A DNA stretch of 64,000 nt from Marasmius tenuissimus (GCA_029532415.1 JAQOTA010000033.1:496001-560000), one strand, 5' to 3'. Positions 1 to 12,000 are shown, numbered from the stretch's first letter. Numbers and translations: made by a program. Notes: generated by a model not told the origin, from the letters alone.

Positions 1-1560
1 GGCGGGCTGCCTTTGTTGCCTGGACCGAACACGCTTCAAAACCCAGTGTTTGGTTGCCTTGCCTCGGTTCCTGAATTGGGCGACGCGCGCGCCCGTGCTC
101 TGATTGTGCGTTTTGATATCGTTAGTGAGAACCGAAATGCCGATGCCGAGGTTAAAGCTAGGAAGATTGAGCTGAACTACAAGTACCCGAGACCCAGCCG
201 AGGAGACCTATGTTTGCGGATTATCATTCATGAGACAGAATCAGGCCAGAAGATAGGGCCGACTAGCAAAGTGGCATGTCAACAGTTCTCGAATTTCCAC
301 CGAAACGGGAGAACTGCGCGCACGCTGCGTGTTGCTCCACCTTGGCAAATCCTGCTAACGTTCTAAAACATGTTCAAGCTCGTTCGATTTTGTCCCTCCG
401 GCGCCCATGAGGATTTTACACCAGAAAAAAAAACGACTCCGGGGAGGTCCGAGTACCATCCGTCTCTCATTGACCAGCGACGGCGAGCGTGAAGATAACA
501 GCACATTCCTTGCGCGTAGAAAGTGCAGAGAATTTTAGATATAAAGGTGGGTGGTGCGATTGCAGAGGATCTAATATCATCAAAGTGCGAACGGGACGTA
601 TCATCTTGACGTTTTCATGAATCGGGAGACTGGTCGGCACTACCTAGCGACTCGGAAGTGGGTGGATTGGATGACTAGTAGCGTAGCCGCATGACCTGTA
701 AGTTTCCGAGACACCGCCTGAAGAAGATGGGGGTACAAGTTCGTTGGCTGATCATGACTAGCGTGAACGGCAGAAACCATTATCCTCTATCGGCTGGGAA
801 GCCCGCTAGAAGCTGTCAGTCCGTGATATGGAAGATTCTTTCCTCCAAGGTTTGCACAGATTCGAGACTCGGGGAAGAGAACTTGACGTGTATCAGATGA
901 GTGGAAACGCCCCATCGTCTGCATCGTTGAGTAAACCCTGGCGCTTTTGAGGTAAGTATAGCCCGCGTATCAAGAGTAGTTGGTGGTAAAGGAGAGAAAG
1001 ACATTCATGGTGTCTCAGCCCCAGCCAGCGCAGAGTTCCGGAGATCTATAAAAGACCATTCTCGACCCCGGGCCAGAGCCTAGGTGTCATCGAGAGCGTT
1101 CATATAAGCGAGCCTTTCCCATACAAACGCCACAACCCCAAGAAGACGACCAATGGTGATCCGGCATCCACCTGAGGACGTTGGAAAAACTGTCAGTACT
1201 CAACAGCGATCTTTCGAACTCGACAGATAGACCTCATGCATAGGCTCCAAACTTCCCCCGAAACGGACAAACTATCTGAGCGGACGGTTTCAATTATCAA
1301 TCCGATATCTGTGTTCCTGTAAGAGGATAAAAGGCCGATAAATATAGAGATTCTGAACCAAAGACATGGATGGAGTCCTACCTGATACTACCACTTCTAG
1401 AATGTAGAATTGGCCAGCGATGGACCTGGCATCCTTGACAAGCTATCATTTCTGTACGCTGGGTCCGTTCATGGCAGATATATGAGCCGACTGCTGTACT
1501 CCTCGATTCGAAGAACTTTGAAGAGCGTGTGAGGGGAGGCTATTCGTATGTGGAGGTTTC
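1..1560. other. no recognisable gene
   Basis: Only short reading frames without recognisable motifs occur on either strand; the longest, at 13-366 on the plus strand, encodes 117 residues with no domain I know. Short GT...AG-like pairs exist but no consistent exon chain could be built. I cannot exclude exons of a gene extending left of the window. Confidence 0.4.
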
Positions 1561-1675
1561 GGTGCAAGTCGCAATTACTAAAAATCGCCAAATTTGTCAT
1601 GGGCCCGGGCGCTTGTGGGCGCTTGTGCACTGACCAAATTGCCGGCAGTGCCGCTTCCCTACACTGATAAGTTTA

Positions 1676-1708
1676 GTCGCCGCCTTACGCGGCACGGCCC
1701 GCTACTGA
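1676..1708 (+). repeat. 33-bp direct repeat, copy 1
   Basis: This segment (GTCGCCGCCTTACGCGG... to ...CGCTACTGA) recurs identically at 2448-2480. In the second copy the last 11 bases (CCCGCTACTGA) are the reverse complement of TCAGTAGCGGG at 2422-2432, so it forms one arm of a hairpin. It appears to be part of a compact GC-rich repeat family confined to 1.6-4.0 kb. No coding role is visible. Confidence 0.85.
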
Positions 1709-1920
1709 TGTACTAACAACTGTACCATACAGTCTGCACTGAGGCCTGAGACGACTCTAAAGTCTGTAAAGTCTATGGAAGACTGTAGTAGGGGCCTCAG
1801 ACCCAGGCTTCAATGTACATGTTTTCATGTGGTACATACTGCAATAGGACACAATCATGACTATACCAGACTATACCAGACTATAGTACTAGCTCATTAA
1901 ATATTGACAATGGTCATTGG

Positions 1921-1995
1921 TTGAGAGATTCACCACAGCAATACTCGTCCCCCGGCCTTTGGCCGGCTCCTCGTATTGTAGCAGTTCTCAACATG
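1921..1995. repeat. GC-rich hairpin
   Basis: An imperfect inverted repeat with TTGAGAG... on the left and ...CTCTCAA-like sequence on the right closes on GGCC-TTT-GGCC around 1956-1966. The arms share CAATACTCG and its complement CGTATTG. A similar closing motif, CCGGCCTCTCGAGGCCGG, lies near 2642-2659, so hairpins of one type recur here. Function is unknown; it may be the core of a degraded non-autonomous element. Confidence 0.6.
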
Positions 1996-2160
1996 GAGTT
2001 TGCCTTGGGAGCCTAACGACGGACTAAATGGGCGAGCAGTCGTCCTTCCCCAACTCTTCCCTCGCATAGGAAGCGCTTAAATCTGTATAGCGGCGCCTGT
2101 TCGTTTGAATTGCAGCCTGCAGCGTCTTAGGCGCTCTGAATGCCCACGGCGCTTGTTTTT

Positions 2161-2434
2161 TGGGCCAAGACTTTTCGCCAAGCCTGAAGGACTGAATGGG
2201 CGAGCAGTCGTCCTTCCCCCCAGCCGGAGTTGCATGGAATTTTCTGTTTAGAACTCTGCTCAGAAAGCGCTCATATTTGAATGGCGGCGCCTATTTGGGG
2301 GCATTTGTATTGTTATGGCGCTTATTCGTTACCATGAAAGGGAATTTTCAGCGCCAATGTGCAATTTCCACGCAAAGAGATTTTTTTTTCAGCCTGGTAA
2401 ATACCCTTCTACTTCCTTACGTCAGTAGCGGGAA
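2161..2434 (+). repeat. local dispersed repeat R, uninterrupted copy
   Basis: This stretch matches 3071-4034 in several blocks: TGGGCCA at the start, GACTGAATGG, GCGCT..ATATTTGA, the T-run followed by C, and the final GGTAAATACCCTTCTACTTCC to GTCAGTAGCGGGA. A partial further copy starts near 2020 with the shared GGGCGAGCAGTCGTCCTTCCCC. Its value is that it shows the empty state of two insertion sites occupied in the 3071-4034 copy. Confidence 0.75.
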
Positions 2435-2447
2435 TACCATATGACTG

Positions 2448-2480
2448 GTCGCCGCCTTACGCGGCACGGCCCGCTACTGA
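2448..2480 (+). repeat. 33-bp direct repeat, copy 2
   Basis: Identical to 1676-1708. It closes an 11-bp inverted repeat with TCAGTAGCGGG at 2422-2432. The left arm of that hairpin sits at the end of the larger local repeat that is also found ending near 4034. Confidence 0.85.
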
Positions 2481-3178
2481 GGCCTGGTACGGTTAGTAGA
2501 TTGGATAACCGTAGTTCGAATGATTCCAGATTCACACAACTAGCAGCAATCCATTATCCGTGCAGAAGCACTCAAACCAGAAAATGGGCCAAAGATGAGC
2601 AAGAGATCAGCAGGTTCGAGCAGAAGAGCGCTGCTTGCCGCCCGGCCTCTCGAGGCCGGCTCCTCGCAGTGCCTGAGCCAGTGAGGCTAAGTGATGGTTG
2701 CAGATTTGTCTCGAAGGACAAACTGTCATCTTTGTATATAGTCGACAAAGATAAAGTGAAGGTACGTATATGGTGGCTTCAATACTGCTTTTTGAGAGGC
2801 TACACTGAACATAATTGCAATGCTAGCTTGAACCGATTGCAGTGAACAGATATCAGAATCCAAGGTCCTACATACATGGTTGAAGTTGTACTCTCAGCCA
2901 CAACAGCTCAAACACCGATTGAGTATCCGCTCTTGCGTTGGCGTCTACTAGGCGAACACGACACATTGGGCCCGAGGTTGTGCGAAGCCTCAGAAAATGC
3001 GACTTTGATTTCCAGGCTGTCGTCGGCTAGTATACGACGTAGAATGGCGCTAATTTCTCACTGTCCATCATGGGCCATGGCGCTTAAGTTTTTGCGCCAA
3101 GAGTTGTTGCCAAGCTGGTCCGACTGAATGGATGTGTTCGCAACGTTCCCCAGAAAAGTTTCTGTATAGGGGGCGCTA

Positions 3179-3530
3179 CAGCTATCGAAGAATCTCTAGA
3201 ATATTTTCCCACAACTCCAGGAACTTGATCTGTTGACATGCCAAACAAGATCACGTGCAAATTAAATTGTTTTGGGATAATTTTCGAGCTCACACCCACA
3301 CGGACCCCCTCTACCTGACTCCCATTGCGTTTCTATACTCAACTACACTCACCTAAAACCCCGAATCTTGTTCCCAAATAGCTGCAGGAGGCTGTAGGTG
3401 GGTGTAAGTGTTCCGCAATTTCGAACAAAATTCCAATTTAGGATTATCGCGCACGTGAGACTATTTGGCATGTCAACAGATCAAGTTCCTAGAGTTACGC
3501 GAAAATATTCTAGGGATTCTTCGATAGCTG
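3179..3530. mobile_element. MITE-like inverted-repeat element B, TA target site
   Basis: A 352-bp element with imperfect inverted arms of about 80 bp, beginning CAGCTATCGAAGAATC and ending GATTCTTCGATAGCTG. The arms include the matched pair GGAACTTGATCTGTTGACAT and its complement. TA flanks it at 3177-3178 and 3531-3532. No coding capacity is visible. A TA duplication is typical of Tc1/mariner/pogo-type mobilisation, but no autonomous partner with this terminus is seen, so the superfamily is inference. Confidence 0.8.
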
Positions 3531-3633
3531 TAATATTTGAGTGAGGCGCTAACATGGGGCTAATATGGCGCTTTATTACATTCAGTCATGGAAATTCTCA
3601 CACAGCGAGCTTTTTTTTTCGCCATGGTAAATA

Positions 3634-4001
3634 CTGACCTATTTCAATCAATTCGGATGGGGTTTCCCGTGTGACCGAAAAATTTTCTGGCGTAAATTCG
3701 GATGGCAGGTCGGTGACCGGTGACACCAACAGAAATTTCGTATGGAACTGTAAGGGACTCGGCAGGCTGAGGGAGAATCACGGCGGCTGACAGCCGCCGC
3801 CAGTCAAAATTTGCAGAATGCACCGGATTCGGGCCGAAAATGGCAGAAAATCGGATTTTCTGGCTTTTTGGGCCGCCCGAAATTTTGTCACATTTGGGAA
3901 CATTTCGGATGACCCCCCTGTGACCTAGTGACCATCCGAAAAAATTTCGGATACTGGGGGGCGTGTGACGTGTGACATCCGAATTGATTGAAATAGGTCA
4001 G
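3634..4001. mobile_element. MITE-like inverted-repeat element A, copy 1 (TA duplication proven)
   Basis: A 368-bp element. The left end reads CTGACCTATTTCAATCAATT and the right end is its reverse complement; TA flanks it at 3632-3633 and 4002-4003. The paralogous site at about 2398-2410 reads GGTAAATACCCTTC without the element, so the TA duplication is directly demonstrated. The interior carries repeated TGTGACC and GTGACC words and CCGAAA/TTTCGG palindromes but no gene. A second, longer member lies at 43043-43634. Confidence 0.9.
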
Positions 4002-4077
4002 TACCCTTCTACTTCCTTACGTCAGTAGCGGGAACATCCCCGTCGCTGAGTGTTTGCACTTCTGGTACGGGCCAGAA

Positions 4078-4193
4078 CTTGAAATTCTATAGCTCATCTG
4101 TGTGTGAGTTCCATCACTGTGGGAGAGTCAAGATAGGTTGAACATATGAGCCTGCTCAGATTGTGGCTCTCCTGACGCCACTGTGCAGTGTCA
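4078..4193. repeat. about 110-bp segment duplicated at 5378-5500
   Basis: Shared blocks between the two copies include TCTATAGCTCA/CTTATAGCTCA, TCCATCACTG, TCAAGATAGG and CAGATTGTGGCT. They are in the same orientation, 1.3 kb apart, on either side of the relic membrane-protein exon at 4414-4488. On the minus strand both read as possible short exon ends, but no gene could be completed. Confidence 0.55.
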
Positions 4194-4413
4194 CTGTTCC
4201 GCTGTTTTTGATTGATGCTCTGGAGACCCTTCGTGGGGAGCGCACTGGCTTTGTCGTGGACTCATCAGTGGTCTCACAATATTGGCGAGCCTCCGGGTCA
4301 GCGAAGCCAAACTATCTCCACTCTAGGTGCGATAAAGCGGGGGGATACCTAATACCACCCTCACCCTACGCTCCTGTCCCACCAAGAGGCTTGCATTCTT
4401 AGCCCTAGGAATC

Positions 4414-4488
4414 ATGAGCCCTAAAATCGACGCCTCCCAGATCTTCTCAGTGACTTTTGTCGTGGTCCAACCGATTGCGACATTTTTG
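4414..4488 (+). pseudogene. relic first exon of the multi-pass membrane-protein family (copy 1)
   Basis: A 75-bp, 25-codon segment starting ATG (MSPKIDASQIFSVTFVVVQ...) and ending at a consensus donor GTGAGT. Length, hydrophobic pattern and donor position match exon 1 of the complete family members (for example 6089-6163: MSGELNYSQFFTVTYVVVY). Exon 2 (V-x-F-L-A-Y-G) and all later exons are absent downstream, so this is a truncated relic. It shows the family was once larger here. Confidence 0.7.
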
Positions 4489-6088
4489 GTGAGTCGTGTA
4501 CTTCGTTGGATTGCCTGTCACAAAATACTGAGCCGACACTCTAGGCCCTGACGGTCGGCACTTGCCCGATTGAACCTCACACAGAAATCCCAACATACGA
4601 GCTCATTGTCTCGCTCAGAGCCAGCCAAGGCTCCTCGATTGACTTTAGAGATGAGACGACCAGGCAAAAGTAGAAGTGTCATCAATCATCTCTAGCCCAT
4701 TGAGGGGGAGAGGGAGGTTCCAGTACGTCTGGCTCGCGTGTCGTTATTGGGAAGCAAAAAAAAGGAGTCCGACAGGCCAACCTCGACTATTCGGAGAAGA
4801 ATCGCGTAGTACCTGTGTGTACTTCGAGAGCGACGACTCTCAAAGACCAACATCAGTGTGTCTCATTGATCACTGATGCAGCACTCCTTATTCTGACGTT
4901 GTACGAGCTGTATCTACAGTCGCCAGTGCATCACGTTGATTTCTGGCCTCGAATCACTACTCCTCAAAATTTGGCCTCTAGGCGTATCTGTTTTACCCGC
5001 ATGGTAATTTTGGGCATGGGACATCTCGCGATCGAGGTGGCTCCTTGTCTTCAGATGTATCTTTATCAGACCCAATAAGGCTCCAGTCTCACAAAGGCTA
5101 TATATATTTGCTCATCCATCGTCCCTTCCGGATTCATTACTCCAAATCAGAGGATGAGGACAGGTTCTGTACTCGTTTCCTGTCCGGCTCCAACGAGTTG
5201 ATCATCAAATTCTCGATACTAGATAGTCCCTCCACTTAGGCAGTTACTCACTTTCCCTCACTGTCAACTAGCGGTTGAATGCACTTTACTCTCTCTTCCC
5301 CGGTTTTATTTTTTCTAACCAGGCCTGACGTACTACACATCTGTTTGTTGGGTCTTCACGGCTTTATGAAACAAAATCTTATAGCTCACCTCTATGAGAG
5401 CTCCATCACTGCGGGGACAATCAAGATAGGATAGACACGAGAACCTGTACAGATTGTGGCTTTCATTACCACCGCCATCACGACAACCCCACTGTGATGT
5501 TGCGAGCTTCACCATCAGAAGATGAACTCAACCTTGCTGTTACCAAGGCCCAGGAGCGCGCGCACTGGGACAGTCTATCAGAGACTGACAGGAGAAATGC
5601 GTGGATTCGTCGTCGTGGTTGTCTTGTATCAGCTGGCGTGCTCTAACCGCCGCTAATATCTCTACTCTAACAGTCCTAAACATCCTCGGCTCGGTCCGCG
5701 ATCCCCAATCCCCTACTCCAACACTTATTCATCAACCCTGGGGTACTCATCGGGTCTTAGCTTGAGATGTACTGATGGTCACGCCACAGCGACATTCTTT
5801 TGCCCGGGTATCACGAAAATAGACAAGAGGTTCAAGTATCTTCAAGTACGGACCGTAACTGGGTGACATTTGATGATCTCTGGCATGGTATTTTTGGACG
5901 ATGTTCTCAAGCCCCCGGGACCCGGGTTGTGGGGAATATCCTAACTATGTGGTGCTTGTCAACTATTGGATAATATTAAGCCTCAGAGGACTAAAATATT
6001 TTCACGCTATAAAGCAGAGGCAATCGTGACTAATGTTACCTTCACGTTCCTATCCCGCCAAGTGGCTTGCATTTTAGCCTTGGGCATA
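4489..6088. other. no intact gene
   Basis: After the relic exon there are only short frames without recognisable motifs. The second copy of the 110-bp duplicated segment (5378-5500) is here, and a minus-strand 60-residue frame crosses it. The rest shows no repeat or RNA signal I can support. Confidence 0.4.
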
Positions 6089-7703
6089 ATGAGCGGCGAA
6101 TTGAATTACTCCCAGTTCTTCACGGTCACTTATGTTGTGGTGTACCCGATTGCATCCTTTTCGGTGAGCCCTTTGTGTCAGATTGTCTGGTACAAAAGTA
6201 CTGAGTTGTGGTTCTAGGTCACATTTCTTGCTTATGGTGAACTCTTCAACGATCACATCGAATCTCTGGTGGCTAACTGTTCACGGAAGGGTTCTATATT
6301 CTCCTCTTCATATTATGCGTCAATGTCCTGACAAAGTCTCCGCTCAATTCAATGGGGAGCACACACAGGCTGTATCTCTGGTCAATCGTGTTGTTGTTCG
6401 TGGCCGGGACAGTCAACGTCATCTTCTTCACGCATGATACGGTTCGCGGGATGTCCTTGATGTTCACGGCTTTGCAAACCGGAGATGATATTGGTTTCCT
6501 GAAATTCATGACTATCGATCAGCTTGATGTCGCAGAACAGTATGTGCAGCCTGTATGACTTTGCCTTCTGTTAACTCCAATTGGCTTGAAGGGCAATCTA
6601 TAACCTTTTGGCTGTCATTTGCAAGTGAGTAGACTGACTTTCGCGTTCCTGCACTTAATTGCACTCACGCAAAACTCATGCTACCAGCTGCCTTGCGGAT
6701 CTAATGCTGGTATTGATTACTTTCTATCCGTCTTCTGAACTCGGCTAAGGAAATATCGTACTTATCTCCCCAAAGGTGCACAGATGCTACGTAGTCTGGA
6801 ACTACAACAGACGCGTTGGAATTTTGTTTGTGCTCACTTCATTGATCAACGGTAAAATCTCCCGTAAATCGTCACTTTACTACAGCTGAACGAGTTCTTA
6901 GTGCTGGGTCTGACAGCGAATATTCTCGTGACTATTGGATCGAGTGATACGAGGGATCGCTGGGGACTCTTTATCAGCTCAGCACAAATGACCCAGATCT
7001 ACAATGGCGCTTACGCGGGGACTAACCTTCTGATTACGGTACTTACCGGTAAGCAACATGATGATGCTGAAAAAACCATCTCATATTCTCTTTGCAAGCA
7101 TCAAGAATATGGTGGCTTACCAGAGAAGCCCGGGAATCTCTCGGAAGTGGCACTCGGAGACTTTACAGGAGAGTTGTGGCTATCATGTGCGTGAGCTCCG
7201 TGTTCGGATTTTATTTGTAACTAATTGAGCATTCAATCTTGAAGCCTCGAGTCTGGATTTCTGTACCCCGCATCTAGCTTTGCGGACCTTGCTCTGTCAG
7301 AGAGCGCCAGCGAAATAGGTTCCCCGATAACTCTCTTGCCGACTGTGACTTTGATAGCAGTAAGTGTTGTGTGATATAGAAGTTTACTTAGCTGATAAAC
7401 TGTGACTGAATTTTATAGGGAATTGCCCCCGCCCTTATGATTGTTCGGTGCCGTGTTTTCAATGCTCTGCAAAATAATAACAATACTGTCCGAGAGGTAG
7501 GCGCCCTGTCCACATTGCAATTTAACTCGAACTTCGCCGGAGCGACGACTACTCCTGCTCAAACTGAATCTCAAGCGCGGGACGTCGAGGCACAATCCGT
7601 ATTGTCTCCCAGCGCCGCCGATGATTCAAAGGGACACAGTAACCTTCGAGACGAGGAGGAGGGATTAAACGCACACCTTAGTAGCTTACCGAGGGCACTC
7701 TGA
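6089..7703 (+). CDS. multi-pass membrane protein, basidiomycete-expanded family, copy 2 (intact, 10 exons, 369 aa)
   Basis: Read as exons 6089-6163, 6218-6236, 6290-6539, 6592-6624, 6688-6709, 6776-6851, 6902-7048, 7099-7186, 7245-7359 and 7419-7703, all with GT...AG introns of 50-66 bp; the joined frame is open for 369 codons. Hydrophobic stretches in nearly every exon suggest seven or eight membrane segments. Recognisable words are YILLFILC, LYLWSIVLLFVAG, CLADLMLVHRCYVVWN, NGAYAGTNLLITVLT and APALMIVRCRVF, then a hydrophilic tail with SQARDVEAQS. I know this only as an uncharacterised membrane family of mushroom-forming fungi. A receptor-like role is possible from topology but unproven. 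Exon lengths equal those of copies 3 and 4, which supports the splicing model. Confidence 0.85.
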
Positions 7704-8307
7704 GAAGTTGAACCTGTGATCGAATAGGAACGTCCCCCGCTAGACACAACCCACGAGTTACCACCTTTTTTTGATTTCCTCCCTTGTTATTTCGAAGATG
7801 TAGTGCCATATATCTATGTATTCAACATCGTTCGATTGTCCTCTGATGACCGAGCACGATGTCAATCTCGATATTCCTTCGCCTCCGTAGCTCTCAGCCG
7901 TGATATCACCGGGCTGACAATATCCACAGAGTCATTCGGGCTGTACACAGAGTTGTCTATGATCGCAGGTTATGGCCACTTCGACAAATTACTGATTACT
8001 GACTGGCAAAATGATTTTGCAGCCAAGCGTGAAGCGACCTCACTCCTGCTGGGTCTCCCAAAGCGGCTGTTGCTTTCAAAAAGGTTCTTGCACAGCAACA
8101 AGAGAACAGGAAGATCTATGAGGGGTGTATTCGACAAGTCGCACGCCGAGCCCAAGAACAATTTCCAACCTTGGTCGACTAACTACAGCCGCCGCCGGGG
8201 AACCTGACTTGGAGTGTGGTTTGAACAAGCATGCCTAGTCAATGTGGCATTGTCTGTATTCTTGTAGCCAGTTCCTTCCGTGGTACCACATGTAAAAATG
8301 TATTCCC
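7704..8307. other. intergenic, one doubtful frame
   Basis: A plus-strand frame at 7803-8207 could encode 134 residues but shows no motif, no convincing start and no similarity to its neighbours. I cannot tell whether it is an exon or chance. Confidence 0.35.
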
Positions 8308-9030
8308 ATGTCAATACAACTTTTGATTGAACAATATCGTTTGCTCGAGCGATACAGAAATTCTGATTTCCGATATCTACACTCGTTTAAGGATCACTGG
8401 GGAGCTGCAGAACGCTATGACAGATTACGACTCGCTGTGATATTATCCCAGCATATCAACAACGACCCCCAATCCAAATCATCCACACCTCCTGATCATC
8501 CAGAAATTTCCCCGCTTATCATGTCTTCAGCAGGACTAGACCTCATCACTTTTGTGAATAATCGGCTCGTGGGTGAGAGGGAAACCTACAAACACCTCTA
8601 TCCTTCTAACCGAGAGGAGTGGCAGAAAGCTCTGGAGCGTGTCAGGATCGCCCACCGGGAGCTTTCTTCTGAGTGTTTTCGGCCCATCCTAGACTCGGCG
8701 GTCCCTTCTCAAAGTCATGCCCATAGTCCATTGCTCCAAGAGGGTGACGTCGAGACTTCGGGAGGGGAGTCGATCGGTCGGAGGACGACGCCATTCACGA
8801 CGATGGGAAGACCTCGCGCCTGTTTGATCTCAGACCGTCACTCGTTCCGAGGGAGGCCAAAGCAGCGTTATCTCAATCCAAAGATGGGCGTACTAACGTC
8901 CAGGAGAGTCCATCCCGATGCAGGACCTAGCCGAAGAACCCGCAACGAGCGGTGGCGATCAGGAATCACGTTTGAAACAGATAAAAGTTGCCAGTGGTCC
9001 GAATACCGACAGAAACGTTTGGCATCTTGA
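8308..9030 (+). CDS. hypothetical protein, 240 aa, single frame
   Basis: Open for 240 codons from ATG. The product starts MSIQLLIEQYRLLERY and has a charged N-terminal half with helical character (for example EEWQKALERVRIAHREL at about residues 107-123). The C-terminal half is rich in Arg, Ser and Pro, with SHAHSPLLQEGDVETS and RGRPKQRY. There is no signal peptide, membrane segment or known catalytic motif. A missing 5' exon is possible because the frame follows other weak coding signals. I do not recognise a family; length and composition are the only support. Confidence 0.35.
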   Translation: MSIQLLIEQYRLLERYRNSDFRYLHSFKDHWGAAERYDRLRLAVILSQHINNDPQSKSSTPPDHPEISPLIMSSAGLDLITFVNNRLVGERETYKHLYPSNREEWQKALERVRIAHRELSSECFRPILDSAVPSQSHAHSPLLQEGDVETSGGESIGRRTTPFTTMGRPRACLISDRHSFRGRPKQRYLNPKMGVLTSRRVHPDAGPSRRTRNERWRSGITFETDKSCQWSEYRQKRLAS

Positions 9031-12000
9031 GTCATAACGAATATTTGATCATTAGTGTATATACACGGGAATAATGGATTGTGAATTCGAACCATCGAGT
9101 CGCGTAGATGGTGTAAGTTGAAAACAAAAGCAATTGAACGCCGTGATTATTAAGGATGGCTACGTACAAACTAAGAGCAACGAATCCATTACATTCGACC
9201 AGTTCCTCAATACCAACCTTTTGGACCTCAACATATGTTTCCTATTTTTTTTTCTGAACTCCTCTGTCAGAAGTGGAACAGCTCGCCATATCGCATGGTC
9301 CTACTACCGGAATGTTACTGGTGACGGTAGTAGTACTAACTGGTCCAGGGCTGCGGCTCTCGAACACGGTTCAGCGAGAAAAAAAAAAGGAATTAGTCTG
9401 TTTCTAATGCAATCCTGGAGGAAAATAGGACATCATTGAGCCCCAATGTCCTCCAGCCAGCTAGAGATCACCACCAGAAAATATGTACATAGATTCTGAT
9501 GAATCGTGGGTGATCACAGTGTTCGTGAGGGCATACGAGAAGGTGGGCTGATTGTGAGCGCTCCTGAACAGCCGGGCTGTGCATGAGTGCTTGCGAGCAG
9601 CTGTGAGGCTCAGGCTGGTTCATAAGCGCTCATGAACGTCTGTGAGTCTCACAATCATCTCATAATTTGTCAGAAGCCGGCTTGAGCCTCATAGTTGCTT
9701 CATGAAAGCCCATGACCTGTTCAAGGGCCCAATGCGGGTTTTACCAGCGAAAGTAACATCAGGCGCTTGATTTCTCCTGGGCGTTAGACGAAATGGACCT
9801 CGCGTGAAAAATTTCACGGCCACGCAGACTGCACAGCCACCTCATCCCACCTTTGAACTGCAACCACCATCCCTATCTCACCGTCGCCGTCGCACTATTG
9901 TCAATGACCAACAATGTAAATCTCTCACTATTGGCTTAAAACTACGCTGAAGCACATACAAACATATTGGTGTAGGGTCAATTACGTGGGGAATTTGTTG
10001 GTGTGATTCATAGCACGGTGCGTCGTCGAGCTTTTTTTTTCTTGTACATGCTCAATAAGAATTCCATTTTTTGAACTCTAGCTTCGATGAGTGTGCGTCA
10101 GAAGCGTCTCTTGAATTCTCAGGTCACTGCTATGCGGCTGGTTGCTGGGTCTACAACAGAGATTTGGTACAAGAACATACACTATAGCAAGAGAATTTTC
10201 TTTTCTCGAGTGGATAGCTAATTTTAGAGCCCAGAGACATGGAGTGGACACTACTAAAGAGCATGCGTCTGTTTTTCTGCTCTTCTTTGAGTTTAGCTGA
10301 TTTTTTCTTGCCAGGATCATTGAGATCGCGCAGACGAGCACTTCCAAAGAACGTGATCAGTTGATCATGGTCCGTGCACGAGTCAACGTCATCATGACAC
10401 CGGTCAGGCTGAGATTGCTTCTTTTAGGCAAGAGAAAAGACGACGCACAGACCATCCCTAAGATGTATAAATACCTCGCAGTTTCCCTAGACTTAATCCC
10501 CCATCCCCCACTCTAACCCGACGTCCCCACTGGTCCCTGCAAGAATATGACCGCAGACTGAGTGTATGATTTTGTTCCCCTCATTATTCGGAATTATTGC
10601 TGACTGTGACAATAGCTTCGCTTTGGTGAACAAGTGCCGCACGATTGATGATCTAGACTATGGCAACCGGTGGTTGGTGTGGTGTGGGTTGCGGGTTGCC
10701 GATAACAAGAGGATATGGACGTGAGTGTCTGTGTATAGTAGAAGTATTGATAGATAACATACATCATGATCTACCTATGTATTCTTGCTAATGCAATCTG
10801 GACTTTGTTTTATATACTCGAAATCTAACATTTTTTTTTTATTTCTCTTCCTGAAATGCTCATGACTGAATATGAAGTCAGTACAGCTCCTGAATGATCA
10901 GGAAATTTGGTTTGCTCATGAGCACTGCAAGCCTCGCAGTGCTCACGAGTGCACACAAGAAAAAAGGTGTCCCATATTCACTTGTGAGCGACCCCGAGGC
11001 TCACAGCGCTCATGACCGCTCATGAGCAATTTGGGCGTTCGTGAGCGGTCAGAATCTAGCGACCATTGTTCTGGTGACTCAACTGTAATATCGTGACGCG
11101 GGTCAAGACTGTCACGCGATGGGAAAATATAGATATCGTCACGCCTATAGTCGACGTCGACGGTCATCGTCAACGAGGGCCAGAGAACGGTTTCGAGAGG
11201 ACGGACGACCAACATCCGAGCACGACTTGTAGAGGTCTATTTCCACTCTCGAATGCAGCCGATGGACCTTCCTCAAGGCCCGCTCTAGGGGATAAATGAC
11301 ATGGACATACAGTTATGATCTTCCGTGATACGCCGAAAGGCCTGGGGGTACCTGAAATGGCGAGAGCCACCATCCATCTGGCTTCAGGCTTGTCTCCAGT
11401 CACAAGGAAATTAAACGACACGATGACATATCCAGCTCACCACATCGGCCCTCCTCGAATGAACGTATGATGGGTACACCAAGCTACCATGAGGGATACA
11501 CCCGCTCTGCATATGACTACGACCTCCAATATTGCTGCCTCACCATGCCGTGAGGTGCGAATGGAGTCTAAGTCAGATTTCAAACAGACAAACAGAACAG
11601 ATATCAGGATGCCGCTCGTAATATCCGCTGTAATGGAGCACATAGAGAGTGGACGTCAGGATGACGACCAAGCGGCATGAACGTAAACTTACTGACTTCT
11701 CATGCTCAGCATACTGTGCATTGACACCGAGCCGACGAGCGGATGACAGCCTGTAGCGGTCAAGTCAGTTCCGCGAGAAAAGAATGGCTAGCTGCGGCGA
11801 GGACTTACGTGCATCCTATTCAAACAGCCAACTGAAGGTGCTAGTGTGACGAGGAACAGCGAGCTCGTGTTATTACATTGATGATACTGGGAAGAACCAT
11901 TGCTTCGTGTTTGATAGGCGGGTGCTTCGCTTGTTCCGACGTGCCCAAAAAGCCCCCTGCTTCCCTCGTTCCCTGCGATACGTGATGAATGTACACGATA

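Larger units (their letters stand above)
3071..4034 (+). repeat. local dispersed repeat R, copy with two nested insertions
   Basis: Same repeat as 2161-2434, but expanded from about 275 to 964 bp because two short inverted-repeat elements (3179-3530 and 3634-4001) sit inside it, each at a TA dinucleotide. The sequence flanking each insert lines up with continuous sequence in the other copy. Confidence 0.75.
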
